Below, one piece after another: positions 16,808-29,902 of a stretch of DNA of 64,000 nucleotides (the first letter of the stretch is position 1; every line of letters starts with the position of its first letter). The notes under the pieces were generated by a model. That model made no database searches. It worked only from the letters and a program-made list of their open reading frames with translations, and was not told the DNA's origin. Source of the DNA: Corynebacterium sp. (GTDB taxonomy: Bacteria; Actinomycetota; Actinomycetes; Mycobacteriales; Mycobacteriaceae); NCBI RefSeq assembly GCF_030532195.1, contig NZ_JAUNLP010000004.1, positions 1 through 64,000 on the forward strand, given 5' to 3'. Position numbers and translations under genes: made by a program.

Positions 16808-19800
16808 GTGCTGGAAGGACGCATCTTGGCAGTCTCCCGCCAGACCAAGGCAGTAACCGGTATTCCCGGAGCTTCGAAGAGGTACTCGTTTGCAAAGATT
16901 CAGGAGCCGATTGCGGTTCCTGGTCTGCTCGACCTGCAGCGTGAGTCTTTTGCATGGCTGATTGGTACGCCTGAGTGGCGTGCTCGTCGTCAGGAGGAGC
17001 TCGGTGAAGACGCTCGGGTTACCAGCGGTCTCGAAGATATTCTAGAAGAGCTCTCTCCGATTGAGGACTACTCCCAGAAGATGTCCCTGACACTGTCGGA
17101 CCCGTGGTTCGACGCTGTCAAGAACACTGTGGATGAGTCCAAGGACAAGGACATCAACTACTCGGCTCCCCTCTACGTCACCGCGGAGTTCACTAACCGC
17201 GAGACTGGTGAGATCAAGAGCCAGACCGTGTTCATCGGTGACTTCCCGATGATGACGGACAAGGGTACGTTCATTGTCAACGGTACTGAGCGTGTCGTTG
17301 TTTCTCAGCTGGTTCGCTCTCCGGGCGTGTACTTCGATGAGACCATCGATAAGTCCACTGAGCGTCCGCTGCACTCTGTGAAGATTATCCCGTCGCGCGG
17401 TGCGTGGCTGGAGTTCGACGTCGACAAGCGGGACACCGTCGGCGTTCGTATTGACCGTAAGCGTCGCCAGCCGGTGACCGTCCTGCTGAAGGCGTTCGGC
17501 TGGACCACTGAGGAGATCAAGGAGCGCTTCGGCTTCTCCGAGATCATGATGGCGACCTTGGAAAAGGACGGTGTCGCTAACACCGACGAGGCACTGCTGG
17601 AGATTTACCGTAAGCAGCGCCCGGGTGAGCCGCCGACGCGCGAGTCCGCGCTGGCTCTGCTGGAGAACAACTTCTTCAAGCCGAAGCGCTACGACCTGGC
17701 AAAGGTCGGTCGTTACAAGGTCAATCGCAAGCTGGGTCTGGGCACTGACGCCTCCGGCGAGATGGTTCTGACCGAGCAGGACATCGCCACCACCATCGAA
17801 TACCTCGTGCGCCTGCACGACGGTGAGAAGACCATGACCTCTCCGGAGGGTGTGGAGATTCCGGTTGAGACCGACGATATTGACCACTTTGGCAACCGTC
17901 GTCTGCGCACCGTCGGTGAGCTGATTCAGAACCAGGTCCGTGTCGGTCTGTCCCGCATGGAGCGCGTTGTTCGTGAGCGCATGACCACTCAGGATGTCGA
18001 GTCGATCCAGCCGACCACCCTGATTAACGTGCGCCCGGTCTCCGCAGCTATCCGCGAGTTCTTCGGTACCTCGCAGCTGTCGCAGTTCATGGACCAGAAC
18101 AACTCGCTGTCTGGTCTGACTCACAAGCGCCGCCTGTCCGCACTGGGCCCGGGTGGTCTGACCCGTGACCGCGCAGGCCTTGAGGTCCGAGACGTTCACC
18201 CGTCGCACTACGGCCGCATGTGCCCGATTGAGACTCCTGAGGGGCCGAACATTGGTCTGATTGGCTCGTTGTCCTGCTACGCACGAGTCAACCCATTCGG
18301 CTTCATTGAGACTCCGTACCGTCGCGTCCGCGATGGTGTCATCACCGACGAGGTCGACTACCTCACCGCTGATGAAGAAGACCGTTACGTCGTCGCGCAG
18401 GCAAACACCCCGATCGACGAGAATGGGCACTTCGTCCAGGAGACCCTGTCTGTTCGTAAGAAGGGTGGTGACGTCGAGTCCGTCCGCGCCGATGAGGTCG
18501 ACTACCTCGAGGTTTCCCCGCGTCAGATGGTCTCCGTGGCTACTGCCATGATTCCGTTCCTCGAGCACGATGACGCGAACCGTGCACTGATGGGCGCGAA
18601 CATGCAGCGCCAGGCTGTGCCGCTGCTGCGCTCGGAGGCTCCGTTTGTCGGCACCGGTATGGAGCAGCGTGCTGCGTACGACGCCGGCGATGTCATCGTC
18701 GCCCCGGCGTCCGGTGTCGTCGAAACCGTGTCCGCAGACTTCATCACCATCATGGACGATGAGGGCCAGCGTCACACCTTCCTGCTGCGCAAGTTCGAGC
18801 GCACCAACCAGGGCACCTGCTACAACCAGAAGCCGCTGGTTGATGAGGGCCAGCGTGTGGAGGCCGGTCAGGTCATCGCCGACGGTCCGGGTACCGACAA
18901 CGGTGAAATGGCTCTCGGTAAGAACCTGCTCGTGGCATTCATGCCGTGGGAAGGCCACAACTACGAGGACGCCATCATCCTCAACCAGCGCATGGTTGAA
19001 GAGGACATCCTGACCTCGATCCACATCGAGGAGCACGAGATCGACGCCCGCGACACCAAGCTGGGGCCGGAGGAGATCACCCGTGACATCCCGAACGCAT
19101 CCGAGGAGATGCTGAAGGATCTGGATGAGCGCGGCATCGTTCGCATCGGTGCCGACGTCCGCGACGGCGACATCCTGGTCGCTAAGACCACCCCGAAGGG
19201 CGAGACCGAGCTGACTCCGGAAGAGCGCCTGCTGCGCGCCATCTTCGGTGAGAAGTCCCGCGAGGTCCGTGACACCTCCATGCGCGTTCCGCACGGTGAG
19301 TCCGGCAAGGTCATCGGTGTGCGCGTCTTCTCGCGTGACGACGATGATGACCTGGCCCCAGGCGTCAACGAGATGGTCCGTGTCTATGTTGCCCAGAAGC
19401 GCAAGATTCAGGACGGCGACAAGATGGCAGGTCGCCACGGTAACAAGGGTGTTATCGGCAAGATTCTGCCGCAGGAGGACATGCCGTTCCTGCCGGACGG
19501 CACTCCGGTCGACATCATCCTGAACACCCACGGTGTGCCGCGTCGTATGAACATCGGCCAGGTCCTGGAGGTTCACCTCGGCTGGCTGGCCAAGGCCGGT
19601 TGGACCATCGAGGGTGATCCGGATTGGGCGAAGCGTCTGCCGGCTGAGCTGCACGACGTTCCGTCCGACTCCCTGGTTGCCACCCCGGTGTTCGACGGTG
19701 CTGAAAACGAGGAGCTCGCAGGTCTGTTGGCTTCTTCCCGCCCGAACCGCGACGGTGAGGTCCTGGTCAACGCTGACGGTAAGGCCACGCTGTTCGACGG

Positions 19801-20296
19801 CCGCTCCGGCGAGAAGTTCCCGTTCCCAGTGTCGGTTGGCTACATGTACATGCTGAAGCTGCACCACCTGGTCGACGAGAAGATTCACGCTCGTTCCACC
19901 GGTCCATACTCCATGATTACCCAGCAGCCGCTGGGTGGTAAGGCTCAGTTCGGTGGTCAGCGCTTCGGTGAGATGGAGGTGTGGGCAATGCAGGCTTACG
20001 GCGCTGCCTACACCCTGCAGGAGCTGCTCACCATCAAGTCCGATGACGTGGTTGGCCGCGTCAAGGTCTACGAGGCAATCGTGAAGGGCGACAACATTCC
20101 GGATCCGGGTATTCCGGAGTCGTTCAAGGTGCTTCTGAAGGAATTGCAGTCGCTGTGCTTGAACGTCGAGGTCCTCTCGGCCGACGGCGTTCCGGTGGAG
20201 CTGGGCTCCACTGATGACGAGGAACTCGACCACGCGACGGCTTCCCTCGGCATTAACCTGTCCCGCGATGAGCGTTCCGACGCTGACTCCGCATAG
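16808..20296 (+). CDS. rpoB: RNA polymerase beta subunit
   Basis: RpoB forms one half of the RNA polymerase cleft. The 1162-residue protein carries the rifampicin region near residues 418-460 ([25 protein letters not shown]), with the Asp, His and Ser positions most often changed in resistant strains all unchanged. The [14 protein letters not shown] and C-terminal [13 protein letters not shown] segments are also present. The GTG at 16808 gives [16 protein letters not shown] at 16826 is a serious alternative, because GGAAGGA, which encodes LEG, sits six bases before it as a ribosome-binding site. Confidence 0.96.
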   Translation: MLEGRILAVSRQTKAVTGIPGASKRYSFAKIQEPIAVPGLLDLQRESFAWLIGTPEWRARRQEELGEDARVTSGLEDILEELSPIEDYSQKMSLTLSDPWFDAVKNTVDESKDKDINYSAPLYVTAEFTNRETGEIKSQTVFIGDFPMMTDKGTFIVNGTERVVVSQLVRSPGVYFDETIDKSTERPLHSVKIIPSRGAWLEFDVDKRDTVGVRIDRKRRQPVTVLLKAFGWTTEEIKERFGFSEIMMATLEKDGVANTDEALLEIYRKQRPGEPPTRESALALLENNFFKPKRYDLAKVGRYKVNRKLGLGTDASGEMVLTEQDIATTIEYLVRLHDGEKTMTSPEGVEIPVETDDIDHFGNRRLRTVGELIQNQVRVGLSRMERVVRERMTTQDVESIQPTTLINVRPVSAAIREFFGTSQLSQFMDQNNSLSGLTHKRRLSALGPGGLTRDRAGLEVRDVHPSHYGRMCPIETPEGPNIGLIGSLSCYARVNPFGFIETPYRRVRDGVITDEVDYLTADEEDRYVVAQANTPIDENGHFVQETLSVRKKGGDVESVRADEVDYLEVSPRQMVSVATAMIPFLEHDDANRALMGANMQRQAVPLLRSEAPFVGTGMEQRAAYDAGDVIVAPASGVVETVSADFITIMDDEGQRHTFLLRKFERTNQGTCYNQKPLVDEGQRVEAGQVIADGPGTDNGEMALGKNLLVAFMPWEGHNYEDAIILNQRMVEEDILTSIHIEEHEIDARDTKLGPEEITRDIPNASEEMLKDLDERGIVRIGADVRDGDILVAKTTPKGETELTPEERLLRAIFGEKSREVRDTSMRVPHGESGKVIGVRVFSRDDDDDLAPGVNEMVRVYVAQKRKIQDGDKMAGRHGNKGVIGKILPQEDMPFLPDGTPVDIILNTHGVPRRMNIGQVLEVHLGWLAKAGWTIEGDPDWAKRLPAELHDVPSDSLVATPVFDGAENEELAGLLASSRPNRDGEVLVNADGKATLFDGRSGEKFPFPVSVGYMYMLKLHHLVDEKIHARSTGPYSMITQQPLGGKAQFGGQRFGEMEVWAMQAYGAAYTLQELLTIKSDDVVGRVKVYEAIVKGDNIPDPGIPESFKVLLKELQSLCLNVEVLSADGVPVELGSTDDEELDHATASLGINLSRDERSDADSA

Positions 20297-20302
20297 TTTC
20301 GA

Positions 20303-20314
20303 CGCTTTACGACG
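20303..20314 (-). repeat. Interspersed 12-mer CGTCGTAAAGCG, copy 6
   Basis: Exact copy on the minus strand, six bases after the rpoB stop, in the 150-bp rpoB-rpoC gap. Confidence 0.8.
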
Positions 20315-20446
20315 AAACATTGCGTGAGTAACCGAGGTCGGAACAGCCTCAACTCGCGATTAACCCAACAAGACGAAAACGTACAAAAACCTCCGCAGAG
20401 AATATGGTTTCCGCATTAGTTCAATGCGGAGGGAAAGGGAAAACAG

Positions 20447-24418
<3,972 letters not shown>

Positions 24419-24438
24419 GGTCCGCTGAATTAAGCGGC

Positions 24439-24476
24439 AAAAATCCCCGACTTCCTTTGGAAGCCGGGGATTTTTG
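24439..24476 (+). terminator. Intrinsic terminator after rpoC
   Basis: AAAATCCCCG and CGGGGATTTT enclose an inner CTTCC/GGAAG helix, followed by T-rich sequence. The A-run on the other side means it could also serve the convergent gene. Confidence 0.9.
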
Positions 24477-24540
24477 TGCTTTAACTAGCCAGGCCAATCA
24501 GGCAACCGATGAGGCCTGGTGCTTTAGTCTTTTAAGACTT

Positions 24541-25188
24541 CTAAGCCTTCAAAGCCTCGGCAATGGGAGTGTCACCATCGTTGAAATCAATGGTGCGGCG
24601 AATGGTCTCGTCATTGAAGACGGTCTCCGCAATCACGTTGGCGACAGTAGCGCGTGCCACCTCGGTTGCCTTCTCCGCCTTGGTATCAATGGTGTCCTTG
24701 GCATCGCCGAAGGTCAGAGTACTTGGGCCGAGGATGGTCCAGTCCAGGTCGGACTCGCGCAACTTGGTATCGGCCGCAGCCTTGGACTCTGCGTAAGCAA
24801 AGAAGCTGTGATCCTCCGGAACACCGTGGCCCGGGCCTGCACCGAAGTAGGAAACCATGACATAACGCTTGACTCCCGCCAGCTTGGCAGCAGCCATGGA
24901 GTTAATGGCAGCGTCCCGGTCGATGGCGTAGGTGCGCTCTGGTGCACCGCCGCCGGCACCGGCAGACCAGATAACGGCGTCGTTGCCGCGCAGCAGGTCA
25001 GCGAACTGTTCAGTGGATAGCTCAGTGACATCGTGCACCGCCGGCGTGGCGCCGAGTGCTTCGATGTCAGCGACCTGATCTGGGTTGCGAATAACAGAAG
25101 TTACCTCGTAGCCCTTCTCAATGAGCAGGGGAGTAGCGATTTGGGCCACCTTGCCGTGGCCACCGATAACAATAACTTTCTTAGTCAT
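24541..25188 (-). CDS. NAD(P)-binding oxidoreductase-like protein
   Basis: The 215-residue product begins with a Rossmann nucleotide-binding motif, KVIVIGGHGKVAQ (residues 4-16), and continues as an atypical short-chain dehydrogenase/NmrA-like fold with VIWSAGAGGG and SKAAADTKLRESDLDWTILGP. Such proteins include flavin reductases, epimerase-like enzymes and redox sensors, so the substrate is open. The start at 25188 has an AGGTGGGGG sequence just upstream and a TATAGG seven bases before it. The longer upstream frame is rejected because the Rossmann fold begins here. It converges on rpoC. Confidence 0.82.
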   Translation of the reverse strand: MTKKVIVIGGHGKVAQIATPLLIEKGYEVTSVIRNPDQVADIEALGATPAVHDVTELSTEQFADLLRGNDAVIWSAGAGGGAPERTYAIDRDAAINSMAAAKLAGVKRYVMVSYFGAGPGHGVPEDHSFFAYAESKAAADTKLRESDLDWTILGPSTLTFGDAKDTIDTKAEKATEVARATVANVIAETVFNDETIRRTIDFNDGDTPIAEALKA

Positions 25189-25376
25189 GCCCCCACCTAT
25201 ACGCCAGCTAGCTGTTAGGCGGCAATGAAAGCGCATTCGCCAGAAGCGAATTGTACGCATGGCACATCGGAAATATTTACCTACATAAACGGCTATGCAA
25301 ATGCGTAATAGGAGCGTAAAGTTGCCAGTACGCCCGTACTGTATCCGAGCGGAAATCTCCATCGAAGGTGCCTCGC

Positions 25377-26075
25377 ATGACTGATATCACCGTCATTCAA
25401 CCCGATCCGACAGTCCCCATCGCCCGCATTGCAACCTGGCTCGATGACCTCGGTGCAACGTACCGCACGTGCCGACTATTCGAAGAATCCGTACCAGCAC
25501 TCACCGACTGTGGGCATGGCATTATCGTGCTCGGTGGTGCAATGGACGCGCTTAGCGAAGTGACGGCACCGTGGCTTCCGGCTCTTCGCATTTTGCTTCA
25601 CGACGCCCACGCCAACCATGTCCCTGTCATTGGTATCTGTCTCGGGCATCAAATCATTGCCGATTGCTTTGGCGGAACTGTGACAGTGTCCGCCCCCGGT
25701 CAGGGCCAAGAAGGTGCAGCAATTGTACAGCTGACCTCGGAAGGGGAGCAGGACCCGCTCCTTGGAGTGCTGCCTCGGTGCTTTGACGTGGCGGAATCGC
25801 ACTTTGATGCCGTGACCTCGCTGCCGCCGGATGCGCAGCTGTTAGCCACTGGTGAGCGGTGTCCTGTTCAGGCATTTCGGCTGGGGAGCATTGTAGGCGT
25901 GCAGTTTCATCCCGAAGCTACGCCGGAGCTAGTGGAGCAGTGGTCAAAAACGAACGGTACAGATTCAGCTGCAATTGCCGCCAGAACGAGGGCCGTCGAC
26001 AGTCGTATTGATGCCAATGGGCGCGCATTGATCTCTGCTTTTGTTCAGCAGCTGTGTGTAGCGGAATTAGCATAA
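25377..26075 (+). CDS. Class I glutamine amidotransferase-like protein
   Basis: The 232-residue product is a free-standing GATase1 domain. Cys88 in GICLGHQ, His178 and Glu180 in GVQFHPE form the usual triad. Such proteins are often annotated GMP synthase-like but have no synthetase domain; some hydrolyse gamma-glutamyl compounds. No partner synthetase lies nearby. The ATG at 25377 is preferred because GAAGG lies eight bases upstream; a GTG at 25368 is possible. It is divergent from the NAD(P)-binding gene. Confidence 0.83.
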   Translation: MTDITVIQPDPTVPIARIATWLDDLGATYRTCRLFEESVPALTDCGHGIIVLGGAMDALSEVTAPWLPALRILLHDAHANHVPVIGICLGHQIIADCFGGTVTVSAPGQGQEGAAIVQLTSEGEQDPLLGVLPRCFDVAESHFDAVTSLPPDAQLLATGERCPVQAFRLGSIVGVQFHPEATPELVEQWSKTNGTDSAAIAARTRAVDSRIDANGRALISAFVQQLCVAELA

Positions 26076-26334
26076 ATGCGTTCTGCCAAACAAATTTGAG
26101 TGGACCTTTACGACGAAAAAAACGAAAAACCGTAATGAAAACCATATTCGCGCCCCTTTTAAGGGGTGGCTGAGTGGGCTGCTAAGGGTACCCATACCCA
26201 GTTATATATCTAGACGTAAATCCCCTTATCAGTCCGTGTATTTCGCCGTCGTAAGTCGGCGCGGGGCTCGGTTAGTTGTAAACGGGAGTCAAAAGTCCCA
26301 TCAATTCGCATAGAAATTCCCTGAGACATGCGGT

Positions 26335-26340
26335 TACGGT
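26335..26340 (+). promoter_or_regulatory. -10 box of the tmsA-like gene (leaderless)
   Basis: TACGGT is followed by seven bases and the ATG at 26348. No Shine-Dalgarno sequence is present. Confidence 0.5.
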
Positions 26341-26347
26341 ATTCCTC

Positions 26348-27886
26348 ATGGCTCATCAACAGACTCCTGGGGTTGGCAGTGTTCCACGTCTAGTTGGAAA
26401 AGTAGCTTCCGCGGCGGCGCAAATTGCACCGGGACGAGGAATTGACCCGGTGCCAGTGGAGCCCGTCGGTTGGTTTGTGCACGAGCAAGGCGTGCAGCGA
26501 CTAGTCGACAGCTTCCCTGCTATTCCTGTTGACCAGCGAGTCCGATTGGCAAAGAGCACGTCTAACCTGTTTCGCACTCGAAGCCACACCGATGTCCCCG
26601 GCCTCGACGTCAGCGGTCTCGGTGGGGTAGTGGCTGTCGATCCGGTGGCAAAGACTGCGGATGTGCAGGGTATGTGTACCTATGAAGATCTGGTAGATGC
26701 CACCCTGCCTTATGACCTGATGCCTTTCGTCGTGCCGGAGTTGAAGACCATTACGCTTGGTGGCGCGGTCACCGGCATGGGCGTCGAATCCACGGCCTTC
26801 CGCAACGGCTTGCCACATGAGTCCGTTATCGAGATGGATGTTCTCACCGGCACTGGTGAGGTAGTTACCTGCTCGCGCACCCAAAACGTGGATCTCTTCC
26901 GTGGCTTTCCCAACTCCTACGGTTCGCTCGGATATGTTGTCCGGCTGAAAATTGAACTTGAAGAAGTGCTCCCGTACGTGGAGTTGCGGCATATTCGGTA
27001 TCACTCTGCCGCTGACGCGGCTAACGCGCTGGCGAGTATCGCCGTCGAAAAGCAGTACCAAGGCGAACCTGTTCACTTTCTTGACGGCGTTGCGTTTTCG
27101 CCCGATGAAATCTACCTTGTGCTGGGGCGAAAGACGGACGAAGAGGGGCCCGTTTCGGACTACACGCGTGACAGGATTTACTACCGATCGCTGCAGCACC
27201 CATCGGGAGTTACTCGCGATCGTCTGAAGATTCGCGATTACATCTGGCGCTGGGACGTCGATTGGTTCTGGTGCTCCCGCGCATTCGGCACGCAAAACCC
27301 AACTGTTCGCGCTATGTGGCCACGCGAGCTGAAGCGTTCTTCCTTCTATTGGAAGCTCGTTGGGCTGGACAAAAAATACGACATTGAAAACAGGATGAAG
27401 GCTCGCAAGGGGCTGCCGCGAAATGAGCGTGTCGTCCAGGATATTGAGGTCACTGTCGATCACCTCGCTGAATTCTTGGAGTGGTTCTTCCAGGCCAGCG
27501 ATATTCAGCCGGTGTGGATGTGCCCAATTCGCCTGCGCGAAGGCTCCGAGGAATTGATTGGCACCGGCGACAAGCTGGCCGACAGCGACAGCCCTTGGCC
27601 GCTTTACCCACTGGAACCCGATACGACCTGGGTCAATGTCGGGTTCTGGTCGGCGGTGCCCATTAACCATGTCCCCGGTGATACGCGCCCCGGGGCATTT
27701 AACCGAGTCATTGAAGAGAAAGTCAGTGACTTGGGTGGGCACAAGTCGCTGTACTCCGAGGCCTTCTATTCCCCAGAGCAGTTCGCGGAGCTCTATGGCG
27801 GAAGTTTGCCCGATGAGCTCAAGGCCATTTATGACCCCAACTCGCGGTTTCCGCGGCTCTATGACAAGACTGTCATCGGTGCCTAA
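26348..27886 (+). CDS. FAD-dependent oxidoreductase, probable 10-methylene fatty acyl reductase (TmsA/BfaB type)
   Basis: The 512-residue protein has a FAD-binding type 4 (vanillyl-alcohol oxidase-like) N-terminal domain, including TLGGAVTGMGVESTAFRNGL (about residues 136-155), and resembles DHCR24-like reductases. It sits 37 bp upstream of a cyclopropane synthase-family methyltransferase. In mycobacteria and relatives that pair makes 10-methyl branched fatty acids (tuberculostearic acid), the flavoprotein reducing the 10-methylene intermediate. The function here is inferred from family plus neighbour. The start is set by the -10 box seven bases upstream. Confidence 0.75.
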   Translation: MAHQQTPGVGSVPRLVGKVASAAAQIAPGRGIDPVPVEPVGWFVHEQGVQRLVDSFPAIPVDQRVRLAKSTSNLFRTRSHTDVPGLDVSGLGGVVAVDPVAKTADVQGMCTYEDLVDATLPYDLMPFVVPELKTITLGGAVTGMGVESTAFRNGLPHESVIEMDVLTGTGEVVTCSRTQNVDLFRGFPNSYGSLGYVVRLKIELEEVLPYVELRHIRYHSAADAANALASIAVEKQYQGEPVHFLDGVAFSPDEIYLVLGRKTDEEGPVSDYTRDRIYYRSLQHPSGVTRDRLKIRDYIWRWDVDWFWCSRAFGTQNPTVRAMWPRELKRSSFYWKLVGLDKKYDIENRMKARKGLPRNERVVQDIEVTVDHLAEFLEWFFQASDIQPVWMCPIRLREGSEELIGTGDKLADSDSPWPLYPLEPDTTWVNVGFWSAVPINHVPGDTRPGAFNRVIEEKVSDLGGHKSLYSEAFYSPEQFAELYGGSLPDELKAIYDPNSRFPRLYDKTVIGA

Positions 27887-27923
27887 TAACAACTTCAACT
27901 TTTAAATACGTAAAGGAATCACC

Positions 27924-29228
27924 ATGGCATTTACTCCAATGACCGTTGCGGAGATTTTCGAAACCTTCATCGATACGTCGGAGAATCCACTGCCACTGCG
28001 TCTGACGGCCTTCGACGGCTCCGCTGCCGGTCCTGAGGATGCGAAGGTCGGCATTAACGTTCGCTCGCGCGATGCGCTGAATTACATCGTGACGCACTTG
28101 CGTGACGACGTCGGCTTCGGTCGCGCATTTGTTACCGGTGAAATGGAACTGACCCGGGTCCGCCTGGGGCACCCCATCGAAGCATTCGAGGCTTTGATGA
28201 AGTTGCATGACCAATTTGTCATTCCATCCCCAACCACCCTGGCCAAGGTGGTCCGTTCCCTGCGCGCAATGGGGCTGCCGTACGTCCCGGAGATTCCAGA
28301 GATTGAGCGCACCGCGTGGTGGAAGAAGCGCCTCCAAAACGGTCTGGCACGGCACTCGAAGGAGCGCGACGCCGATTCGATTTCATCGCATTACGACGTC
28401 AGTAACGAATTCTACGAGTTTCTCCTCGGCCCTTCGATGACGTACACCTGCGCTTACTACCCGCATGAAGATGCCACGTTGGAAGAGGCGCAGGAGAACA
28501 AGTACCGCTTGATCTTTGACAAGCTGCGCCTCAAGGAGGGTGACAGGCTTCTCGACGTCGGTTGCGGCTGGGGCGGCATGGTCCGCTATGCCGCAAAGCG
28601 CGGTGTCAAGGCCATTGGCGTCACGCTGTCGGAGCAGCAGGCGCAGTGGGCGCAGGCCAAGATTAAAGAAGATGGCCTGGATGGCCTCGCTGAAGTTCGT
28701 TTCCAGGACTACCGCGATGTCGCCGAGGAGGGCTTCGACGCCATTTCCGCAATTGGCCTGCTCGAGCACATTGGTGTCCAGAATTACCCGAGCTTCTTCG
28801 GATTCCTCTACGGCAAGCTGAAGGAGGGCGGTCTGATGCTGAACCACTGCATCACCTACTGGGATAACCACCGCACTCGCAAGGGCACGTTCATCGACCG
28901 CTACATCTTCCCGGATGGTGAGCTGACAGGCGTCGGCACAATCATGCATGCAATGCAGGATCAGGGCTTTGAAATGATTGACCAGCAGAACCTGCGCTTT
29001 GACTACGCTCGTACGCTCTACGACTGGTGTGAAAACCTGGAGGGCGACTGGGGTAAGGCCGTCGAACTGGTTGGTGAGCAAACCGCAAAGCTGTGGGGCA
29101 TGTACATGGCGGGCTCGGAGTACAACTTCCGCCACAACGCAATTCAGCTCCACCAGGTCCTCGGCGTCAAGCCGCTTCCCGACGGCTCCCGCGGCGATGT
29201 CCCAGAGCGCCAGTGGTGGCAGGACTAG
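27924..29228 (+). CDS. CFA synthase-family methyltransferase, probable TmsB/UfaA1 type
   Basis: The 434-residue SAM-dependent methyltransferase has the CFA synthase core: SSHYDVSNEFYEFLLGPSMTYTCAYY, the SAM loop VGCGWGGMVRYAA (about 212-224) and a C-terminal part with EHIG and the bicarbonate-region residues of the family. It could make cyclopropane or 10-methylene fatty acids from oleoyl phospholipids. Being paired with a FAD reductase favours 10-methylstearate. AAAGGA precedes the ATG, so translation is ribosome-binding-site led within the operon. Confidence 0.82.
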   Translation: MAFTPMTVAEIFETFIDTSENPLPLRLTAFDGSAAGPEDAKVGINVRSRDALNYIVTHLRDDVGFGRAFVTGEMELTRVRLGHPIEAFEALMKLHDQFVIPSPTTLAKVVRSLRAMGLPYVPEIPEIERTAWWKKRLQNGLARHSKERDADSISSHYDVSNEFYEFLLGPSMTYTCAYYPHEDATLEEAQENKYRLIFDKLRLKEGDRLLDVGCGWGGMVRYAAKRGVKAIGVTLSEQQAQWAQAKIKEDGLDGLAEVRFQDYRDVAEEGFDAISAIGLLEHIGVQNYPSFFGFLYGKLKEGGLMLNHCITYWDNHRTRKGTFIDRYIFPDGELTGVGTIMHAMQDQGFEMIDQQNLRFDYARTLYDWCENLEGDWGKAVELVGEQTAKLWGMYMAGSEYNFRHNAIQLHQVLGVKPLPDGSRGDVPERQWWQD

Positions 29229-29265
29229 GTACGAACTCTAGGCTTGTCAGTTGGCCTAATGGGAT

Positions 29266-29622
29266 ATGGGTGAGCGAAAACTAAGGGTAATTGCACTATC
29301 GGCACTATCGGCGACTGTTGGGTTAGTTGCGCTTGGTGGCTGTGGGGGACGGGGACAGGCAAACCAGCAGGCCGATAGTGGCATTGCTCATACGCAGCCT
29401 GGCGATACTGCAGCGTCGGTGCCGGCATCGGCATCGACGTCGGACACGGTGGATACAAACGGCAGAAAACCCGACGAGCCGATTCTGGGTGCAGTAGGTG
29501 CAGATGGCACCTGCGATGAGAGCGTTATCGCAATTGAACATGAAAAGCCGACCGCGCACATCGATGTTGAAGCAGATGGCCGAGTGGGGCGTGCCGGGCA
29601 CTGCGTCATTGTTGTGAATTAG
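29266..29622 (+). CDS. Small lipoprotein of unknown function
   Basis: The 118-residue product has a lipoprotein signal ending in the lipobox LGGC (Cys26), giving a mature protein of about 93 residues anchored to the outer face of the membrane. A Ser/Thr/Ala-rich linker is followed by a short domain with two cysteines (about 86 and 113) that could form a disulfide. I do not recognise the domain. It starts 37 bp after the methyltransferase gene and may belong to the same transcript. Confidence 0.65.
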   Translation: MGERKLRVIALSALSATVGLVALGGCGGRGQANQQADSGIAHTQPGDTAASVPASASTSDTVDTNGRKPDEPILGAVGADGTCDESVIAIEHEKPTAHIDVEADGRVGRAGHCVIVVN

Positions 29623-29628
29623 GGCTGA

Positions 29629-29666
29629 AGCCGGGGCGGGGGCAATTAGCCGGGGCGGGGGCAATT
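29629..29666 (+). repeat. Tandem 19-bp G-rich repeat, G-quadruplex candidate
   Basis: Two perfect head-to-tail copies of AGCCGGGGCGGGGGCAATT lie just after the lipoprotein gene. Together they provide four runs of four or more G on the plus strand with loops of about 1, 9 and 1 bases, a layout able to form a G-quadruplex. Confidence 0.75.
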
Positions 29667-29711
29667 CACGATTGTGATATTGGTATAGCTAGCCAGCCGA
29701 GTATTTGTGCT

Positions 29712-29795
29712 GTTTACCAGCGAAAAGACAATGCTTCTTCATGGGTAAATAGATAACACCGTCTACCCCTATATACGGAAATAGGTAAATAAATA
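29712..29795. promoter_or_regulatory. Repeated GGTAAAT motifs before the NCS1 permease
   Basis: GGTAAATAGATA at 29744 and GGTAAATAAATA at 29784 lie exactly 40 bases apart, and an inverted TTTACC is at 29712. This 236-bp AT-rich region precedes the permease gene. Regular spacing suggests a regulator binding on one face of the helix, but no known site was matched. Confidence 0.35.
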
Positions 29796-29902
29796 CCTTG
29801 TGCTGAAAAATGAGGCGGACTATATCTGGTTTTACAGCAATCAAGTGCTGACTTACCAATCGTGGTGAAGCCATCACCGCGAACCGACCTCAGGGGTATT
29901 TC

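Noticed and set aside
18061-18200. Rifampicin-resistance change in rpoB
   Set aside because: The Asp, His and Ser positions most often changed in resistant strains are the wild-type residues.
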